Shown: positions 1 to 9,462, numbered from the stretch's first letter. The stretch is 64,000 nucleotides of DNA from Suilimivivens sp045586385 (GCA_045586385.1 JAZNAE010000011.1:198195-262194); one strand, 5' to 3'. The notes: a model not told the origin generated them from the letters alone. Made by a program: numbers and translations.

Positions 1-47
1 TGAGAAAAAAAAGTTTGGCAATCTTTTTGAAAAGGAATGAGAAAGGT

Positions 48-76
48 TTGACGAATAAATGCCGGCAGTATAAAAT
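48..76 (+). promoter_or_regulatory. sigma-A-type promoter of the epimerase gene
   Basis: TTGACG at 48-53 and TAAAAT at 71-76 are separated by exactly 17 bases, close to the sigma-A consensus. The first gene starts 47 bases downstream, after a GAGGG ribosome site. Seen in sequence; activity is inferred. Confidence 0.7.
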
Positions 77-123
77 GAAAGAGTTAAAAGTGTAAAATAT
101 TACAAATTACGAGGGATAGAAGT

Positions 124-1116
124 ATGAATCAGTTAGATACATCTAAAACATATTTGATAACAGGTAGTGCCGGTTTCATAGGATTTTATTTATCGAAAGC
201 ACTTCTTGAAAAAGGAGCTACGGTAATCGGTATTGATAATATGAATGATTATTATGAGGTTTCATTAAAAGAGGATAGAATTGCCATTTTAAGTGGATTT
301 TCACAGTTTTATTTTGTGAAAGCAGATATTGCAGATAAGGATGCGCTGTTTAAACTATTTAAAAAGTATAAACCACAGGTAGTAGTAAATCTGGCAGCAC
401 AGGCAGGGGTGCGCTATAGTATTGATAATCCGGATGCTTATATACAGTCAAATTTAGTTGGGTTTTTTAATATATTGGAAGCGTGCAGATACTATCCTGT
501 AGAACATTTAGTGTTTGCCTCCTCCAGTTCCGTTTATGGAGGAAACAAGAAGGTGCCGTTTAGTACAGAAGATCAGGTGGATAAACCGGTAAGTCTATAT
601 GCGGCTACTAAAAAGTCTAATGAGCTCATGGCGTATTCTTACAGCAAACTTTATAAAATTCCCCTTACCGGACTGAGATTCTTTACAGTGTACGGGCCCA
701 TGGGAAGACCTGATATGGCCTATTTTAAGTTTGCAAAGAAGATTATGGCAGGAGAACCGATCCAAGTGTATAACAACGGGGATATGAGACGTGATTTTAC
801 CTACATTGATGATATTGTGACAGGGATTGAAAATATTCTTTGTAATCCGCCTGTGGCAGATGAAAACGGAGCATACTATAAAATATATAATATAGGAAAC
901 AATCAACCGGAAAAGCTGATGGATTATATTTCGGTATTAGAAAAATGTCTTGGAAAAGAGGCAAAGAAAGAATTCCTTCCTATGCAGCCGGGAGATGTCT
1001 ATGAAACCTATGCTGATGTCGATGAGTTGATGAAAGATTTTGGTTTTAAGCCCTCCACCACAATTGAGGAAGGTTTGCATAAATTTGCAGAATGGTTTTT
1101 AGAATATTATAAGTAA
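124..1116 (+). CDS. NAD-dependent epimerase, UDP-glucuronate 4-epimerase-like
   Basis: A 330-residue extended short-chain dehydrogenase/reductase that probably interconverts UDP-glucuronate and UDP-galacturonate in the cytoplasm, supplying acidic sugar for surface polysaccharide. The N-terminal Rossmann motif GSAGFIG (residues 14-20) binds NAD, and the YxxxK catalytic pair lies in SLYAATKKS near residue 160. The later YGPMGRPDMA and RRDFTYIDDIV blocks are typical of the GAE/CapI group. Length is normal for the family. The start has a GAGGG ribosome site and its own promoter. It stands alone, 178 bases before the next gene. UDP-glucose 4-epimerase or a related uronate epimerase are the alternatives; the fold is certain, the exact substrate is not. 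Confidence 0.85.
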   Translation: MNQLDTSKTYLITGSAGFIGFYLSKALLEKGATVIGIDNMNDYYEVSLKEDRIAILSGFSQFYFVKADIADKDALFKLFKKYKPQVVVNLAAQAGVRYSIDNPDAYIQSNLVGFFNILEACRYYPVEHLVFASSSSVYGGNKKVPFSTEDQVDKPVSLYAATKKSNELMAYSYSKLYKIPLTGLRFFTVYGPMGRPDMAYFKFAKKIMAGEPIQVYNNGDMRRDFTYIDDIVTGIENILCNPPVADENGAYYKIYNIGNNQPEKLMDYISVLEKCLGKEAKKEFLPMQPGDVYETYADVDELMKDFGFKPSTTIEEGLHKFAEWFLEYYK

Positions 1117-1168
1117 ACAGGAAAGAGTTCTAGAAAAGAAGGAAACGGTATAAAATTATATTAAGATT

Positions 1169-1199
1169 TTTTTAAGGATGGCGAAAGAATCCTTAAAAA
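1169..1199. other. 11-bp perfect hairpin in the intergenic gap
   Basis: The arms at 1169-1179 and 1189-1199 pair perfectly around a 9-base loop. Neither strand has a clear T-run after the stem, so it is not a standard terminator, although it could end transcription of the epimerase gene or shape the next leader. An extended -10-like TGATATGCT near 1230 may be the promoter of the following operon, but its -35 is poor. Confidence 0.4.
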
Positions 1200-1294
1200 G
1201 TGAATAATCGTCTATTTTTTAAATTAAAATGTGATATGCTTATACATACAAAAGACTACAGAAGCTTATTTGCAATAGGGAAAGAGGAGAAAAA

Positions 1295-2329
1295 ATGAAG
1301 AAATGTATAAGTGCTTTAATAATTTTAATCATGACTACGACCATGCTTCTGGGATGCGCAGGCACCGAGACAGAAGAAAGTAATAAGGTAATGGAGGAAA
1401 ATGTGGTATTGACAGAAACCGGGGAAGTGCTGGTGAAGGAACAACCCACGGAAACGCCGCAGAAACAGCAGGAGCTATCCATGAATGGAGATGCTGCTTT
1501 GGAAGAAGAACAAATAAGTATCAGTGATGTGGAAATTGACTTACCCAGCCAAGAGGAAGAATTGGTGGAACAGGAACCCATAGAACCTTCCGGTAATGAC
1601 TTGCAGATTGTGTTTTTGGGGGATAGTATTTTTGATTCCCATCGTGATGGCACCGGTGTTCCTTATTTAACTGCAGTGCAATGTAATGCGGATGTGTATA
1701 ATCTGGCTATAGGAGGAACAAGTGCTGCTTTGGACTATGGTGAGCCAATGGAAAATGAGAATTGGTCATCATGGTGTTTGCTGGGAGTGGTGAAAGCATT
1801 AAAAGGCGAGATCCCCACCACTGTGTTCGAAGGGACCAATGCCAAGGCTGTATTAGAAAATCCCAACGCTGATTTTTCGAAAACGGATTATTTTGTGATT
1901 GAATACGGAATTAATGATTTCTTCCAGACAATTGCCCTTGATAATCCGGAGAGCATGTTTGACCATTATACCTATGTTGGGGCACTGCGCTATGCAGTAT
2001 CCAATTTGCGTGAATTGGCACCGGATGCTACTATTATTTTATGTAGCCCCCACTATTGTCAGTTTTTTAAAGGGAATCAATTTGTGGGTGACGGTAATAG
2101 TTTAAATAATGGATATGGTACATTGTTTGACTATAAGGGCAAATGTCTTTATGTTGCAAGAGAGCAACAGACAGAATCCTTGGATGCATATTTTGATTTG
2201 GGGATTGACGGTTATACGGCCAAGGACTATTTGGAGGACGGAATTCATTTGACATTAGAGGGCAGACATCTTTATGCAGATGCCCTGGCAAAAAAGATAT
2301 TAAAGATTGAAGAAACCAAGAATAATTAA
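1295..2329 (+). CDS. secreted SGNH/GDSL-family lipoprotein
   Basis: A 344-residue lipoprotein: an N-terminal hydrophobic signal ending in the lipobox LLGC (Cys about residue 21), then a Glu/Thr/Gln-rich linker to about residue 95, then an SGNH hydrolase domain. The catalytic blocks are intact: GDS in VFLGDSIFDS (about 109-118), the Asn-Asp block in EYGINDFF, and DGIHL (Asp-x-x-His) near the C-terminus. It probably acts as an esterase or acetyl-transferring enzyme on surface glycan outside the membrane. The start follows an AGAGGAG ribosome site. It leads a run of closely spaced genes (VTC, DUF4956, CotH), suggesting co-transcription. The substrate cannot be told from sequence. Confidence 0.85.
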   Translation: MKKCISALIILIMTTTMLLGCAGTETEESNKVMEENVVLTETGEVLVKEQPTETPQKQQELSMNGDAALEEEQISISDVEIDLPSQEEELVEQEPIEPSGNDLQIVFLGDSIFDSHRDGTGVPYLTAVQCNADVYNLAIGGTSAALDYGEPMENENWSSWCLLGVVKALKGEIPTTVFEGTNAKAVLENPNADFSKTDYFVIEYGINDFFQTIALDNPESMFDHYTYVGALRYAVSNLRELAPDATIILCSPHYCQFFKGNQFVGDGNSLNNGYGTLFDYKGKCLYVAREQQTESLDAYFDLGIDGYTAKDYLEDGIHLTLEGRHLYADALAKKILKIEETKNN

Positions 2330-2353
2330 TAAATAATTTGGCAAGAGGATAAA

Positions 2354-3031
2354 ATGTACAGAGTAGAAGACAAATTTTGTTGTAATGCAGCAGAATTGTA
2401 TTATTTGCAGGAACGGTTAAGCTATGTATTGCCATCTGATTCCCATGAAAGTGATGCACAAGGTTATAAGGTGAGCAGCTTATATTTTGATGATTTGAAT
2501 GATTCCTGTTTGATGGATACGGTGGAAGGGTACCGTATCCGGCGGAAATACCGCATCCGCATTTATAATGATTCGTTGGATTCCATTAAACTGGAGGTAA
2601 AAGAGAAGCTAGGCAACAGGATTTATAAAATGTCAAAAAACATTACAAGAAAAGAGATGGAGAAGCTGATTTGCGGTGAATGCATTGAAAGCAGTGATGC
2701 GCAGGATGATCCGGCCACACTCTTTAACTTGGCGGTTACGACAACAGGGTTGTGCCCCAAGGTAATCGTAACATACGAGCGGAAAGCGTTTGTCTTCGGT
2801 CCAGGAAATGTCCGTATTACTCTGGATAGGAATATCCGGGGGAGTAAGGATATTCTACGCTTCGGGGATAAGGAAATGGAGTATGATTTCATAAGAGAGC
2901 GGGATGCGGTCTTGGAAGTGAAATATGATGAGTTTATGCCGCATTTCATTCTTCAGTTGTTGGAACTGGGAAATATGCAACAGACGGCATATTCCAAATA
3001 TCAGTTATGCAGAGAGTTATATCATAGATAA
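2354..3031 (+). CDS. VTC-domain polyphosphate polymerase-like protein (cassette A)
   Basis: A 225-residue single-domain protein of the VTC superfamily, whose eukaryotic member VTC4 makes polyphosphate from ATP inside a beta-barrel tunnel. The tunnel residues known from VTC4 appear to be kept: E5/K7 on the first strand, R67 and R69 in YRIRIY, K79 in IKLEVKEK, YER at 141-143, R154, E188/K190 in LEVKYDEF, and K215 in YSKYQ. There is no signal or membrane segment, so it should be cytoplasmic. It lies 24 bases after the SGNH gene and 25 before a DUF4956 membrane protein, the usual partner in bacterial genomes. The family is certain; polyphosphate synthesis in this organism is inferred. Confidence 0.85.
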   Translation: MYRVEDKFCCNAAELYYLQERLSYVLPSDSHESDAQGYKVSSLYFDDLNDSCLMDTVEGYRIRRKYRIRIYNDSLDSIKLEVKEKLGNRIYKMSKNITRKEMEKLICGECIESSDAQDDPATLFNLAVTTTGLCPKVIVTYERKAFVFGPGNVRITLDRNIRGSKDILRFGDKEMEYDFIRERDAVLEVKYDEFMPHFILQLLELGNMQQTAYSKYQLCRELYHR

Positions 3032-3056
3032 AGGAACGTAAGAAAGGAACAGGATT

Positions 3057-3737
3057 ATGTCAACAAAAGATGTTATTAAGAACAGTATATTAGAGAGCCT
3101 GACAGGAGGTACGTACCTGGATGCCAAAACTATTCTGGGAATTCTCTTTTTTGCAGCGCTGATAGGAATTTATGTATATTTGATTTACCGCTTTTCTGCA
3201 AAAAGTGCATTTTATTCCAAGGACTTAAATATTACAATGGCGGGAATGCCTATTGTGGTTGCTGCCATTATGATTGCAATGCAGGCAAACTTAGTGGTTT
3301 CCCTCGGTATGGTGGGAGCTTTGTCCATCGTAAGATTCCGTAGTGCTGTGAAAAATCCGTTGGATTTACTGTATTTGTTTTGGACAATCAGTGCAGGTAT
3401 CATTTGTGGTGTGAATTTGAAAGTGTTGGCACTTCTGCTGTGTGCGGTAATCACTGCCCTTATTTTGATTTTGCAGATGCTGCCCCAGATGAGTGCACCT
3501 TCGGTGTTGGTAATCAGAGGTGATGCAAAAGAGACAGACTGGGAAGCCGTAAAAGAATGTGTGGCAGAACTTACCAAAATTGCAAAATTGAAAACAGAGG
3601 GATTCCGGGCAGGCCAGACAGAATTGATTTACGAAGTGAGATTAAAAAAGGATGCAGACTTAATGACCAAGTTGCAAGAATTTGAACATATCAAAGGAGC
3701 CAATTTGCTTTCACATGATGGTGAATTCCGCGTATAG
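3057..3737 (+). CDS. DUF4956 integral membrane protein (cassette A)
   Basis: A 226-residue protein with about four hydrophobic segments between residues 22 and 141 and a soluble C-terminal domain of about 80 residues. The conserved core SLGMVGALSIVRFR (about 82-96), followed by a short acidic/polar turn and DLLYLFW, marks the DUF4956 family. No biochemical function is established. Its fixed pairing with VTC polymerases suggests it helps move or regulate polyphosphate at the membrane, as the membrane part of the yeast VTC complex does; that is inference. It sits 25 bases after the VTC gene and 11 bases before the CotH kinase, so the three are almost surely one transcript. Confidence 0.85.
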   Translation: MSTKDVIKNSILESLTGGTYLDAKTILGILFFAALIGIYVYLIYRFSAKSAFYSKDLNITMAGMPIVVAAIMIAMQANLVVSLGMVGALSIVRFRSAVKNPLDLLYLFWTISAGIICGVNLKVLALLLCAVITALILILQMLPQMSAPSVLVIRGDAKETDWEAVKECVAELTKIAKLKTEGFRAGQTELIYEVRLKKDADLMTKLQEFEHIKGANLLSHDGEFRV

Positions 3738-3748
3738 GATAAAATAAT

Positions 3749-5713
3749 ATGAAAAAAACAATAGGGTTGTTTGTCTTGCTGGTATCAATAGCGGTCGGCC
3801 TCATTTTTATGGATAACAAGAAAAATGACGTGGTCATGACAGATGGGGAAAAGACGCCGTTTTCCCTTGTGCTCCATTACGACATGGGGGAAATAGAGGT
3901 GCAACCGTGGTATGATGAAGTATCCGGTATATGGTATGTATTTTTGCCCAGTTATATAGATACCCATGTGATTGACTTAAGCACCATGGAGCAGGACTCT
4001 TTTTTGATAGATGGAGAAAAGACAGGGCGTAGGTTTGAATTTTTGGACAATACGTTATATGAAATCGCTTATCGTGGGGAAACGATGCAAGTCATGTTTT
4101 TTAGGGATGAGAACCTATCTGTCTTATTTATAGAAACAGAAAGCGGTTCTAATGACTTGATAAGGGCTTCCAAAGAAAATGTGGAGGCGGGACATATCGT
4201 ATCCATCGATCATCGGGGTAATCTTCAGCATGACGGAAAAATAAAAGGAATTTCAGGCCACGGTAATGCGTGGGAATTTTATGATAAGAGAGCCTACGAT
4301 ATCGAGTTGAACGGCAAGGCTTCTTTGGCAGGGATAGACGGTGGTAATCAGTGGAAACTTTTGCATCTGTGGAATGACGGAGACAAAATTCATTCGAAAC
4401 TGGCCTTCGATATAGCAGAGATTCTGGGGGCTGAGTACACGCCGGACAGCACCTGGGTGAATGTATATTTAAACGGTGAATATCATGGAATGTATCTTCT
4501 GACCACAGCAGCAAGAAATCAGGCAGTCTTTAAAACGGAGGATGCCGTATTTTTAGAAAAAGATTTAGAGGACAGGTATCTGTTAGAAAACCATGTAGTT
4601 TCGGATGCGGGAAACGGATTTGTAATCCACAGACCCAAAGAAGTGGGAGAAGAGAAAAAAGAGGAAATTCAGAGCATGCTACAGGAGGTAGAGGATGCCA
4701 TCGGGGAAGGGAATCCGAATGCAGACTTGATAGACGTAGAGTCCTTTGCCACACAGTTTCTGGTAGATGAAATTACATTAAACAGTGATGGATTTGAAAC
4801 CAGTGCCTACTTGTATAAAACCTCGGAGGCAGCGCCTCTTAGTGCAGGTCCTGCATGGGATTATGACGGAGCCTTTGGCGAGTATCTGCATATGGGAGAA
4901 AATAATGTCAATCCCGCAGGATTCGTTTTGGATGGGGAGCCTACAGAATTGACATGGTATCATAGATTATATGAGAACCCCAAATTCCGGGATAGAGTAG
5001 TTGAAAAGTATGAAGAGGCAATGCCACAGCTTCAAAAACTTTATGAAGAGACCATAGATTTGTATGCGGAGTATATCAGCGTTTCCGTTAAAAATGATGA
5101 CATCAGATGGAACGGATATAGTGAACGCCTTCCCAGGACAGGGACTTATCAGACATGGGAGAATAATGTCAGATACCTGAAATATTTTTGCATAACCAGA
5201 TATAATGCCTTAATGGAAAGGTGGAATATAGAAGGGGAAAAACTTGTTTTTGACACCAACGGAAAAGTGCATGAAGTGAAGATGATTTACGGTGGCCGTG
5301 AGACCATCCTGAAAGTGCAGGATGGAGAGACATTAGATATTGCGGAAATAGAGGAGACTTGCCAAATACCGCGGGGCGAGGTGAAAATTGCATACAGTGA
5401 AGAAAAATACAGCAGATATATACCAATATTGGATGACTTTACCATAAAGATAGAAGCAGTCGCCGGTATTGGAGAAACGGAAGAATGTAAATATGTTGAT
5501 ATTCCTAAAGACATTTTTGCCGAAAATTACGATTACATTTCTGTATTTGTGATAGATTCCGAAGGGGCGATGGAAGGCCTTCAGGTGGCAGAACCCCTAC
5601 CGGAAAATATACATTTGGAATTTGGCAAGGAGGAAACAGGAACAATCGCGATGTATGTCTTTGGGGATGAAAACTGTACCACTGTGCTTGAAGAATTGAT
5701 AATAGAATATTGA
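3749..5713 (+). CDS. CotH-family secreted protein kinase (cassette A)
   Basis: A 654-residue exported protein: a hydrophobic N-terminal signal or anchor (about residues 4-22), a region to about 130, then a CotH kinase domain (about 145-480) and a C-terminal beta-rich tail. CotH is an atypical kinase first known for phosphorylating spore coat proteins. Here the catalytic-loop-like block DEITLNSDGFE lies near residue 340 and the metal-binding WDYDGAFG block near 370. Being outside the membrane, it would need a phosphate donor there. It follows DUF4956 by 11 bases. Substrates may be surface proteins or glycans; nothing in the sequence points to sporulation. A weak hairpin follows the stop. Confidence 0.85.
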   Translation: MKKTIGLFVLLVSIAVGLIFMDNKKNDVVMTDGEKTPFSLVLHYDMGEIEVQPWYDEVSGIWYVFLPSYIDTHVIDLSTMEQDSFLIDGEKTGRRFEFLDNTLYEIAYRGETMQVMFFRDENLSVLFIETESGSNDLIRASKENVEAGHIVSIDHRGNLQHDGKIKGISGHGNAWEFYDKRAYDIELNGKASLAGIDGGNQWKLLHLWNDGDKIHSKLAFDIAEILGAEYTPDSTWVNVYLNGEYHGMYLLTTAARNQAVFKTEDAVFLEKDLEDRYLLENHVVSDAGNGFVIHRPKEVGEEKKEEIQSMLQEVEDAIGEGNPNADLIDVESFATQFLVDEITLNSDGFETSAYLYKTSEAAPLSAGPAWDYDGAFGEYLHMGENNVNPAGFVLDGEPTELTWYHRLYENPKFRDRVVEKYEEAMPQLQKLYEETIDLYAEYISVSVKNDDIRWNGYSERLPRTGTYQTWENNVRYLKYFCITRYNALMERWNIEGEKLVFDTNGKVHEVKMIYGGRETILKVQDGETLDIAEIEETCQIPRGEVKIAYSEEKYSRYIPILDDFTIKIEAVAGIGETEECKYVDIPKDIFAENYDYISVFVIDSEGAMEGLQVAEPLPENIHLEFGKEETGTIAMYVFGDENCTTVLEELIIEY

Positions 5714-5725
5714 TGTAATATCATG

Positions 5726-5770
5726 GGCTGAGGTGATGTGCGTACTGTGCAAAACATCAGCCTATTTTCT
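5726..5770 (+). terminator. weak terminator-like hairpin
   Basis: GGCTGA at 5726-5731 pairs with TCAGCC at 5757-5762, with further partial pairing inside, followed by TATTTTCTTG. The stem is short and the T-run broken, so it may only attenuate read-through into the next gene. Confidence 0.35.
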
Positions 5771-5836
5771 TGACCGTAGCAGTATATCGTGGTACGATTA
5801 AATGGAGTATGTAAACTGATAAAATAGGTAATTATT

Positions 5837-7351
5837 ATGAAACGTTTGATAGACAAAAGAGAATATGTAACCGGCACAATCTTATTTGCAGTCTACTTGG
5901 CATTTAACGGGATTTTATTTGCAGGGCATGAACTTTGGCGCGACGAAGCCAATGTGTGGTTGATTGCAAGGGATATGGGTCCGCTACAGCTCTTTGGAGA
6001 GATTAAGTATCAGGGACACCCCTGTTTGTGGTATTTAATTGCCATGCCCTTTGCCAAGCTGGGTTTTCCTTTTCGGACGCTGAGTGTACTTAGCTTTCTT
6101 GTAATGAGCATAGCGGCAGGACTGTTTGCATATAAGAGCCCTTGCCACCCCATGACCAAGGCAATATGCCTGATGAGTCCCATGTTCACCTATTATTATC
6201 CGGTGGTAGCGAGAAACTATTGTCTGATAGCGTTACTGCTATTATTGGTGGCATATTTTTATCCGAAGAGGAATGAAAAAAGCATGCTTTACGGATTACT
6301 GTTAGGCTTATTGGTGCAAGCAGATACCATTGCGCTGGCAGCAGCAGGCCTTATTTCCTGCATGTGGTTGTGGGAGTGCGTGATGCATGGTCTGAAAGCA
6401 AAGAGTATGAAACCGGTATGGCGTGGGGGAATGGGACTTGGTATTCCGCTTTTTAGCCTGGGCCTTTGGGGTCTACAGTTTTATCAGGTTTCAGACAGTC
6501 CGGAATATGCAGTTCGGTCACTTGGAGTGGGAGAACTTGTGACGGAAATAAAGAACTTTTCCTATCATATACTAACCCGTATGACGGGACTTGGACAGGA
6601 CTTTGATTTATTTGTGATAGTAATTTTTCTGGCATCAGGCATATTGTTTGCCGTTGCTATTAAAAATATATGGCCTGTAATTGTCATGATGGGAAGTTTT
6701 CTTTTTCAAGTGCTTTTCAGTGTATTGGTGTATCAGCTACATATTTGGCATTATATTGCACTTTGCTTTGTGCTGATATGGTGCTTTTGGATTTGTCACA
6801 GCATGAAAGAAGAAACCGAAATGGACAAGGTGAGAAGAAAGTCCTTCCTTGGCGGAAAGCTACTTGCAGAGAGTTTGCTTGTAATTATGGGAATTGCAAT
6901 GTTCTGTCGCTGGAATACTCCGGAAGAAAGCTCCAATTTGCAAAATGCATGGAAAGGTGTGTATTCCGATGGTGTAAATACGGCAGAATATATAAAGAAT
7001 TATGTTGGGAAAGAAGCACTTATCATCTCTACAGATGTGATAGAAGCATCCACGGTTCAAGCTTATTTGGGCAGGCAGTACCGGTTTTATTATGCCGGAA
7101 CAGGCAAACAGGAGACCTATGCCAACTACACGGTGGAACAGAGTGTTTCCGTGTCATATGAGGCATTGATTACTTGGATAAAGAAGGAATTTCCGGAGAA
7201 ACAGGAATTCTATTTGTTAATCAGTCCCACCAATCATGTGGAAGATATTCCTGATGACGCGAAAAGCAGATGGGAGGTCTGTTATGAGACAACCGGTGAG
7301 ACGGCAAGAGGGGAAGAATATCTTCTTGTGAAGATAGGGTTACGGGAGTAG
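5837..7351 (+). CDS. polytopic membrane protein, GT-C glycosyltransferase-like
   Basis: A 504-residue protein with about ten transmembrane segments up to residue 345 and an extracytoplasmic C-terminal domain of about 150 residues. In the first outer loop, ELWRDEANVW (about 35-44) carries the acidic Asp-Glu pair expected of GT-C enzymes such as ArnT/PMT relatives, which use polyprenyl-phosphate sugars on the outer face of the membrane. This suggests transfer of a lipid-linked sugar to a surface polymer. The donor could be made by the GtrB-like GT2 encoded three genes downstream. Gap to the next gene is 5 bases. The substrate is unknown; GT-C assignment rests on topology and the loop motif only. 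Confidence 0.6.
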   Translation: MKRLIDKREYVTGTILFAVYLAFNGILFAGHELWRDEANVWLIARDMGPLQLFGEIKYQGHPCLWYLIAMPFAKLGFPFRTLSVLSFLVMSIAAGLFAYKSPCHPMTKAICLMSPMFTYYYPVVARNYCLIALLLLLVAYFYPKRNEKSMLYGLLLGLLVQADTIALAAAGLISCMWLWECVMHGLKAKSMKPVWRGGMGLGIPLFSLGLWGLQFYQVSDSPEYAVRSLGVGELVTEIKNFSYHILTRMTGLGQDFDLFVIVIFLASGILFAVAIKNIWPVIVMMGSFLFQVLFSVLVYQLHIWHYIALCFVLIWCFWICHSMKEETEMDKVRRKSFLGGKLLAESLLVIMGIAMFCRWNTPEESSNLQNAWKGVYSDGVNTAEYIKNYVGKEALIISTDVIEASTVQAYLGRQYRFYYAGTGKQETYANYTVEQSVSVSYEALITWIKKEFPEKQEFYLLISPTNHVEDIPDDAKSRWEVCYETTGETARGEEYLLVKIGLRE

Positions 7352-7356
7352 AGGAT

Positions 7357-8496
7357 ATGAACAGTACATTTGACAGAATCATAATCGGTGCCGGGCTGTA
7401 TGGTCTGTATGCTGCCAAATTTTGCAGCGACAGGGGAGAGAAGGTGCTGGTTTTAGAATATGACAAAGCTCCTTTTCAGAGAGCCACATACATTAATCAA
7501 GCCAGGGTGCATATGGGATATCATTACCCCAGAAGCTTAACCACTGCCATTAAATCGGCAGGATATTTTAAAAGATTCGTGGAAGATTTTGGCTTTTGTA
7601 TTCATGATAAATTTGATCAGGTATACGCCACATCAGAGAAATTTTCATGGACGGATGCGAAACAGTTTATAAGTTTTTGTCAGGCAGCAGGTATCAGATG
7701 CGATGAGGTATCTGCATCTAAATATTTTAAAGCGGGTATGTGCGATGGTGCATTTATGACGCAGGAATATACCTATGATGCGAAAATATTGCAGAAATAT
7801 TATGAGGAACAATTCTTAGGACAAGATAATGTAACCTTTGTTTATGAAGCAAGAATAGCTAGAATTATAAAAAATGACCGGACTTTTGAAGTATGGATGG
7901 AAGATGAAAAAAGCTATGAGGCACCTTTTGTTTTAAATGCCACTTATGCTTCCGTGAATCAAATTATTGATAAGCTGGAAGGGACCCCAAAGACTTTATT
8001 TGATATTAAGTATGAGCTTTGTGAAATTATTTTGTGCGAACCTTCGGATAAACTAAGGGGAACAGGAATTACGGTAATGGATGGACCGTTTTTCTCCATT
8101 ATGCCATTTGGTAAGACCGGCCTTCATTCATTGACATCCGTGACGTTTACGCCCCATGTCACCTCTTATGACGCCGTGCCTACATTCGGATGTCAAAATG
8201 GCATGAGTGAGAGGGCTTTCTGTACGAAAGAATCTCTTGGAAACTGTAATTTGTGTCCGAATAAACCTAAGTCTGCATGGGATTATATGTCCCATTTAGC
8301 GGATAAATATTTGAAAGAGGAATATGGATACACCTACAGGGAATCCCTGTATTCCATGAAACCCATATTAAAATCCTCAGAAGTAGACGATTCAAGACCT
8401 ACAGCCATCAGGGTACTCAGTGAAGGACCTACCTTTATCAGTGTCCTATCCGGCAAGATTAATACGGTTTATGATTTGGATGAGTATTTAGTATAA
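7357..8496 (+). CDS. FAD-dependent oxidoreductase of polysaccharide clusters
   Basis: A 379-residue flavoprotein of the DAO-like fold. The N-terminal dinucleotide motif is GAGLYGLYAA (about residues 8-17), followed by a Glu-ending strand (VLVLEYDK) and a conserved block RVHMGYHYPRS. No signal or membrane segment is seen. Such proteins recur in surface-glycan gene clusters, where they are thought to oxidise a sugar or a lipid-linked intermediate, but no substrate is established. It lies 5 bases after the GT-C-like gene and 21 before the GT2 gene, so it probably acts on the same modification. It is not closely similar to the flavoprotein at 23028-24602. Confidence 0.75.
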   Translation: MNSTFDRIIIGAGLYGLYAAKFCSDRGEKVLVLEYDKAPFQRATYINQARVHMGYHYPRSLTTAIKSAGYFKRFVEDFGFCIHDKFDQVYATSEKFSWTDAKQFISFCQAAGIRCDEVSASKYFKAGMCDGAFMTQEYTYDAKILQKYYEEQFLGQDNVTFVYEARIARIIKNDRTFEVWMEDEKSYEAPFVLNATYASVNQIIDKLEGTPKTLFDIKYELCEIILCEPSDKLRGTGITVMDGPFFSIMPFGKTGLHSLTSVTFTPHVTSYDAVPTFGCQNGMSERAFCTKESLGNCNLCPNKPKSAWDYMSHLADKYLKEEYGYTYRESLYSMKPILKSSEVDDSRPTAIRVLSEGPTFISVLSGKINTVYDLDEYLV

Positions 8497-8517
8497 ACAA
8501 AGAGAAGGAAATGAAAT

Positions 8518-9462
8518 ATGCAGAAAGAAAAAAAATTTATTTCTTTGGTAGTTTATCTTCACAATGTGGAAAATTATATCGGATATTTTTTGGATAAGGT
8601 GCTTCCGGTTTGCGAAACCCATTTTGAGAAGTATGAAATTGTTTGCGTTAACGACGGATGTAGTGACAGCACCATAGAAATAGTAAAGGAATATATGGAA
8701 AAAAACAGAATCAGTGCAATGATGAATATCATTCATATGAGCTTTTTCCAGGGACTGGAGAGTGCCATGAATGCAGGCCGTGATATTGCAATCGGTGATT
8801 TTGTGTATGAGTTTGATGATGTATTTGTGGATTATGAGCCGGATATGCTGGTGAAAATATATGAGAAGCTTCTGGAAGGTAATGACATTGTGGCTGCAAG
8901 AAGTAAGGGAAAACAGCGCGTTACTTCAAAAATTTTCTACTCCTTGTACAATATGACAAGCCGTGGAAGAGGACAAATCGGACCGGAAACCTTCCGCATC
9001 GTTTCAAGACGTGCCATTAACAGGATTAAGTCCATGGGACAGTACATTCCCTATCGGAAAGCTGTGTATATGAATTGTGGGCTTAAGAATGCGACGATTG
9101 CTTATGAAAGTAAAGATAAAAATGCAAGAGTAAAAAATAAGATTGTGGCATCAGAGAGGACGTCACTTGCTCTTGATTCTTTCATTTACTTTACCAGTGC
9201 GTTAGAAAAGGTATCCGCAGTCATCAGCGGTGTATTTTTGCTTGTGACGGTAGGTATGGGGATTTATATTATTGCAGATTTCTTTAACGCAAACAAACCG
9301 GTAGAAGGCTGGCTTTCCACCATGAGTTTTCTGGCACTTGGATTTTTTGGCGTGTTTGCACTTCTTACAATTATTTTGAAATACTTGTCGGTTATGTTGA
9401 ATTTGATTTTCAAGAATCAGAGATATTTGGTGGCAGATATAGAAAAGGTGGTTAAAAGATGA
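8518..9462 (+). CDS. GT2 glycosyltransferase with C-terminal membrane helices, GtrB-like
   Basis: A 314-residue enzyme: a family 2 GT-A domain (residues about 7-225, with VCVNDGCSDS as the nucleotide-binding Asp region and EFDDVFVDYE in place of the DXD motif), then two hydrophobic helices (about 235-255 and 270-300). This is the layout of GtrB/DPM-like enzymes that load a sugar from a nucleotide onto polyprenyl phosphate at the inner membrane face. The lipid-linked product could feed the neighbouring GT-C-like protein. It overlaps the next GT2 gene by four bases (ATGA), so translation is probably coupled. Which sugar it uses is not visible. Confidence 0.8.
   Translation: MQKEKKFISLVVYLHNVENYIGYFLDKVLPVCETHFEKYEIVCVNDGCSDSTIEIVKEYMEKNRISAMMNIIHMSFFQGLESAMNAGRDIAIGDFVYEFDDVFVDYEPDMLVKIYEKLLEGNDIVAARSKGKQRVTSKIFYSLYNMTSRGRGQIGPETFRIVSRRAINRIKSMGQYIPYRKAVYMNCGLKNATIAYESKDKNARVKNKIVASERTSLALDSFIYFTSALEKVSAVISGVFLLVTVGMGIYIIADFFNANKPVEGWLSTMSFLALGFFGVFALLTIILKYLSVMLNLIFKNQRYLVADIEKVVKR

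Noticed and set aside
3749..5713. Sporulation locus because of CotH
   Set aside because: No other spore coat or spore-specific gene is present; the context is surface glycan and VTC/DUF4956, so CotH is read as a general secreted kinase.
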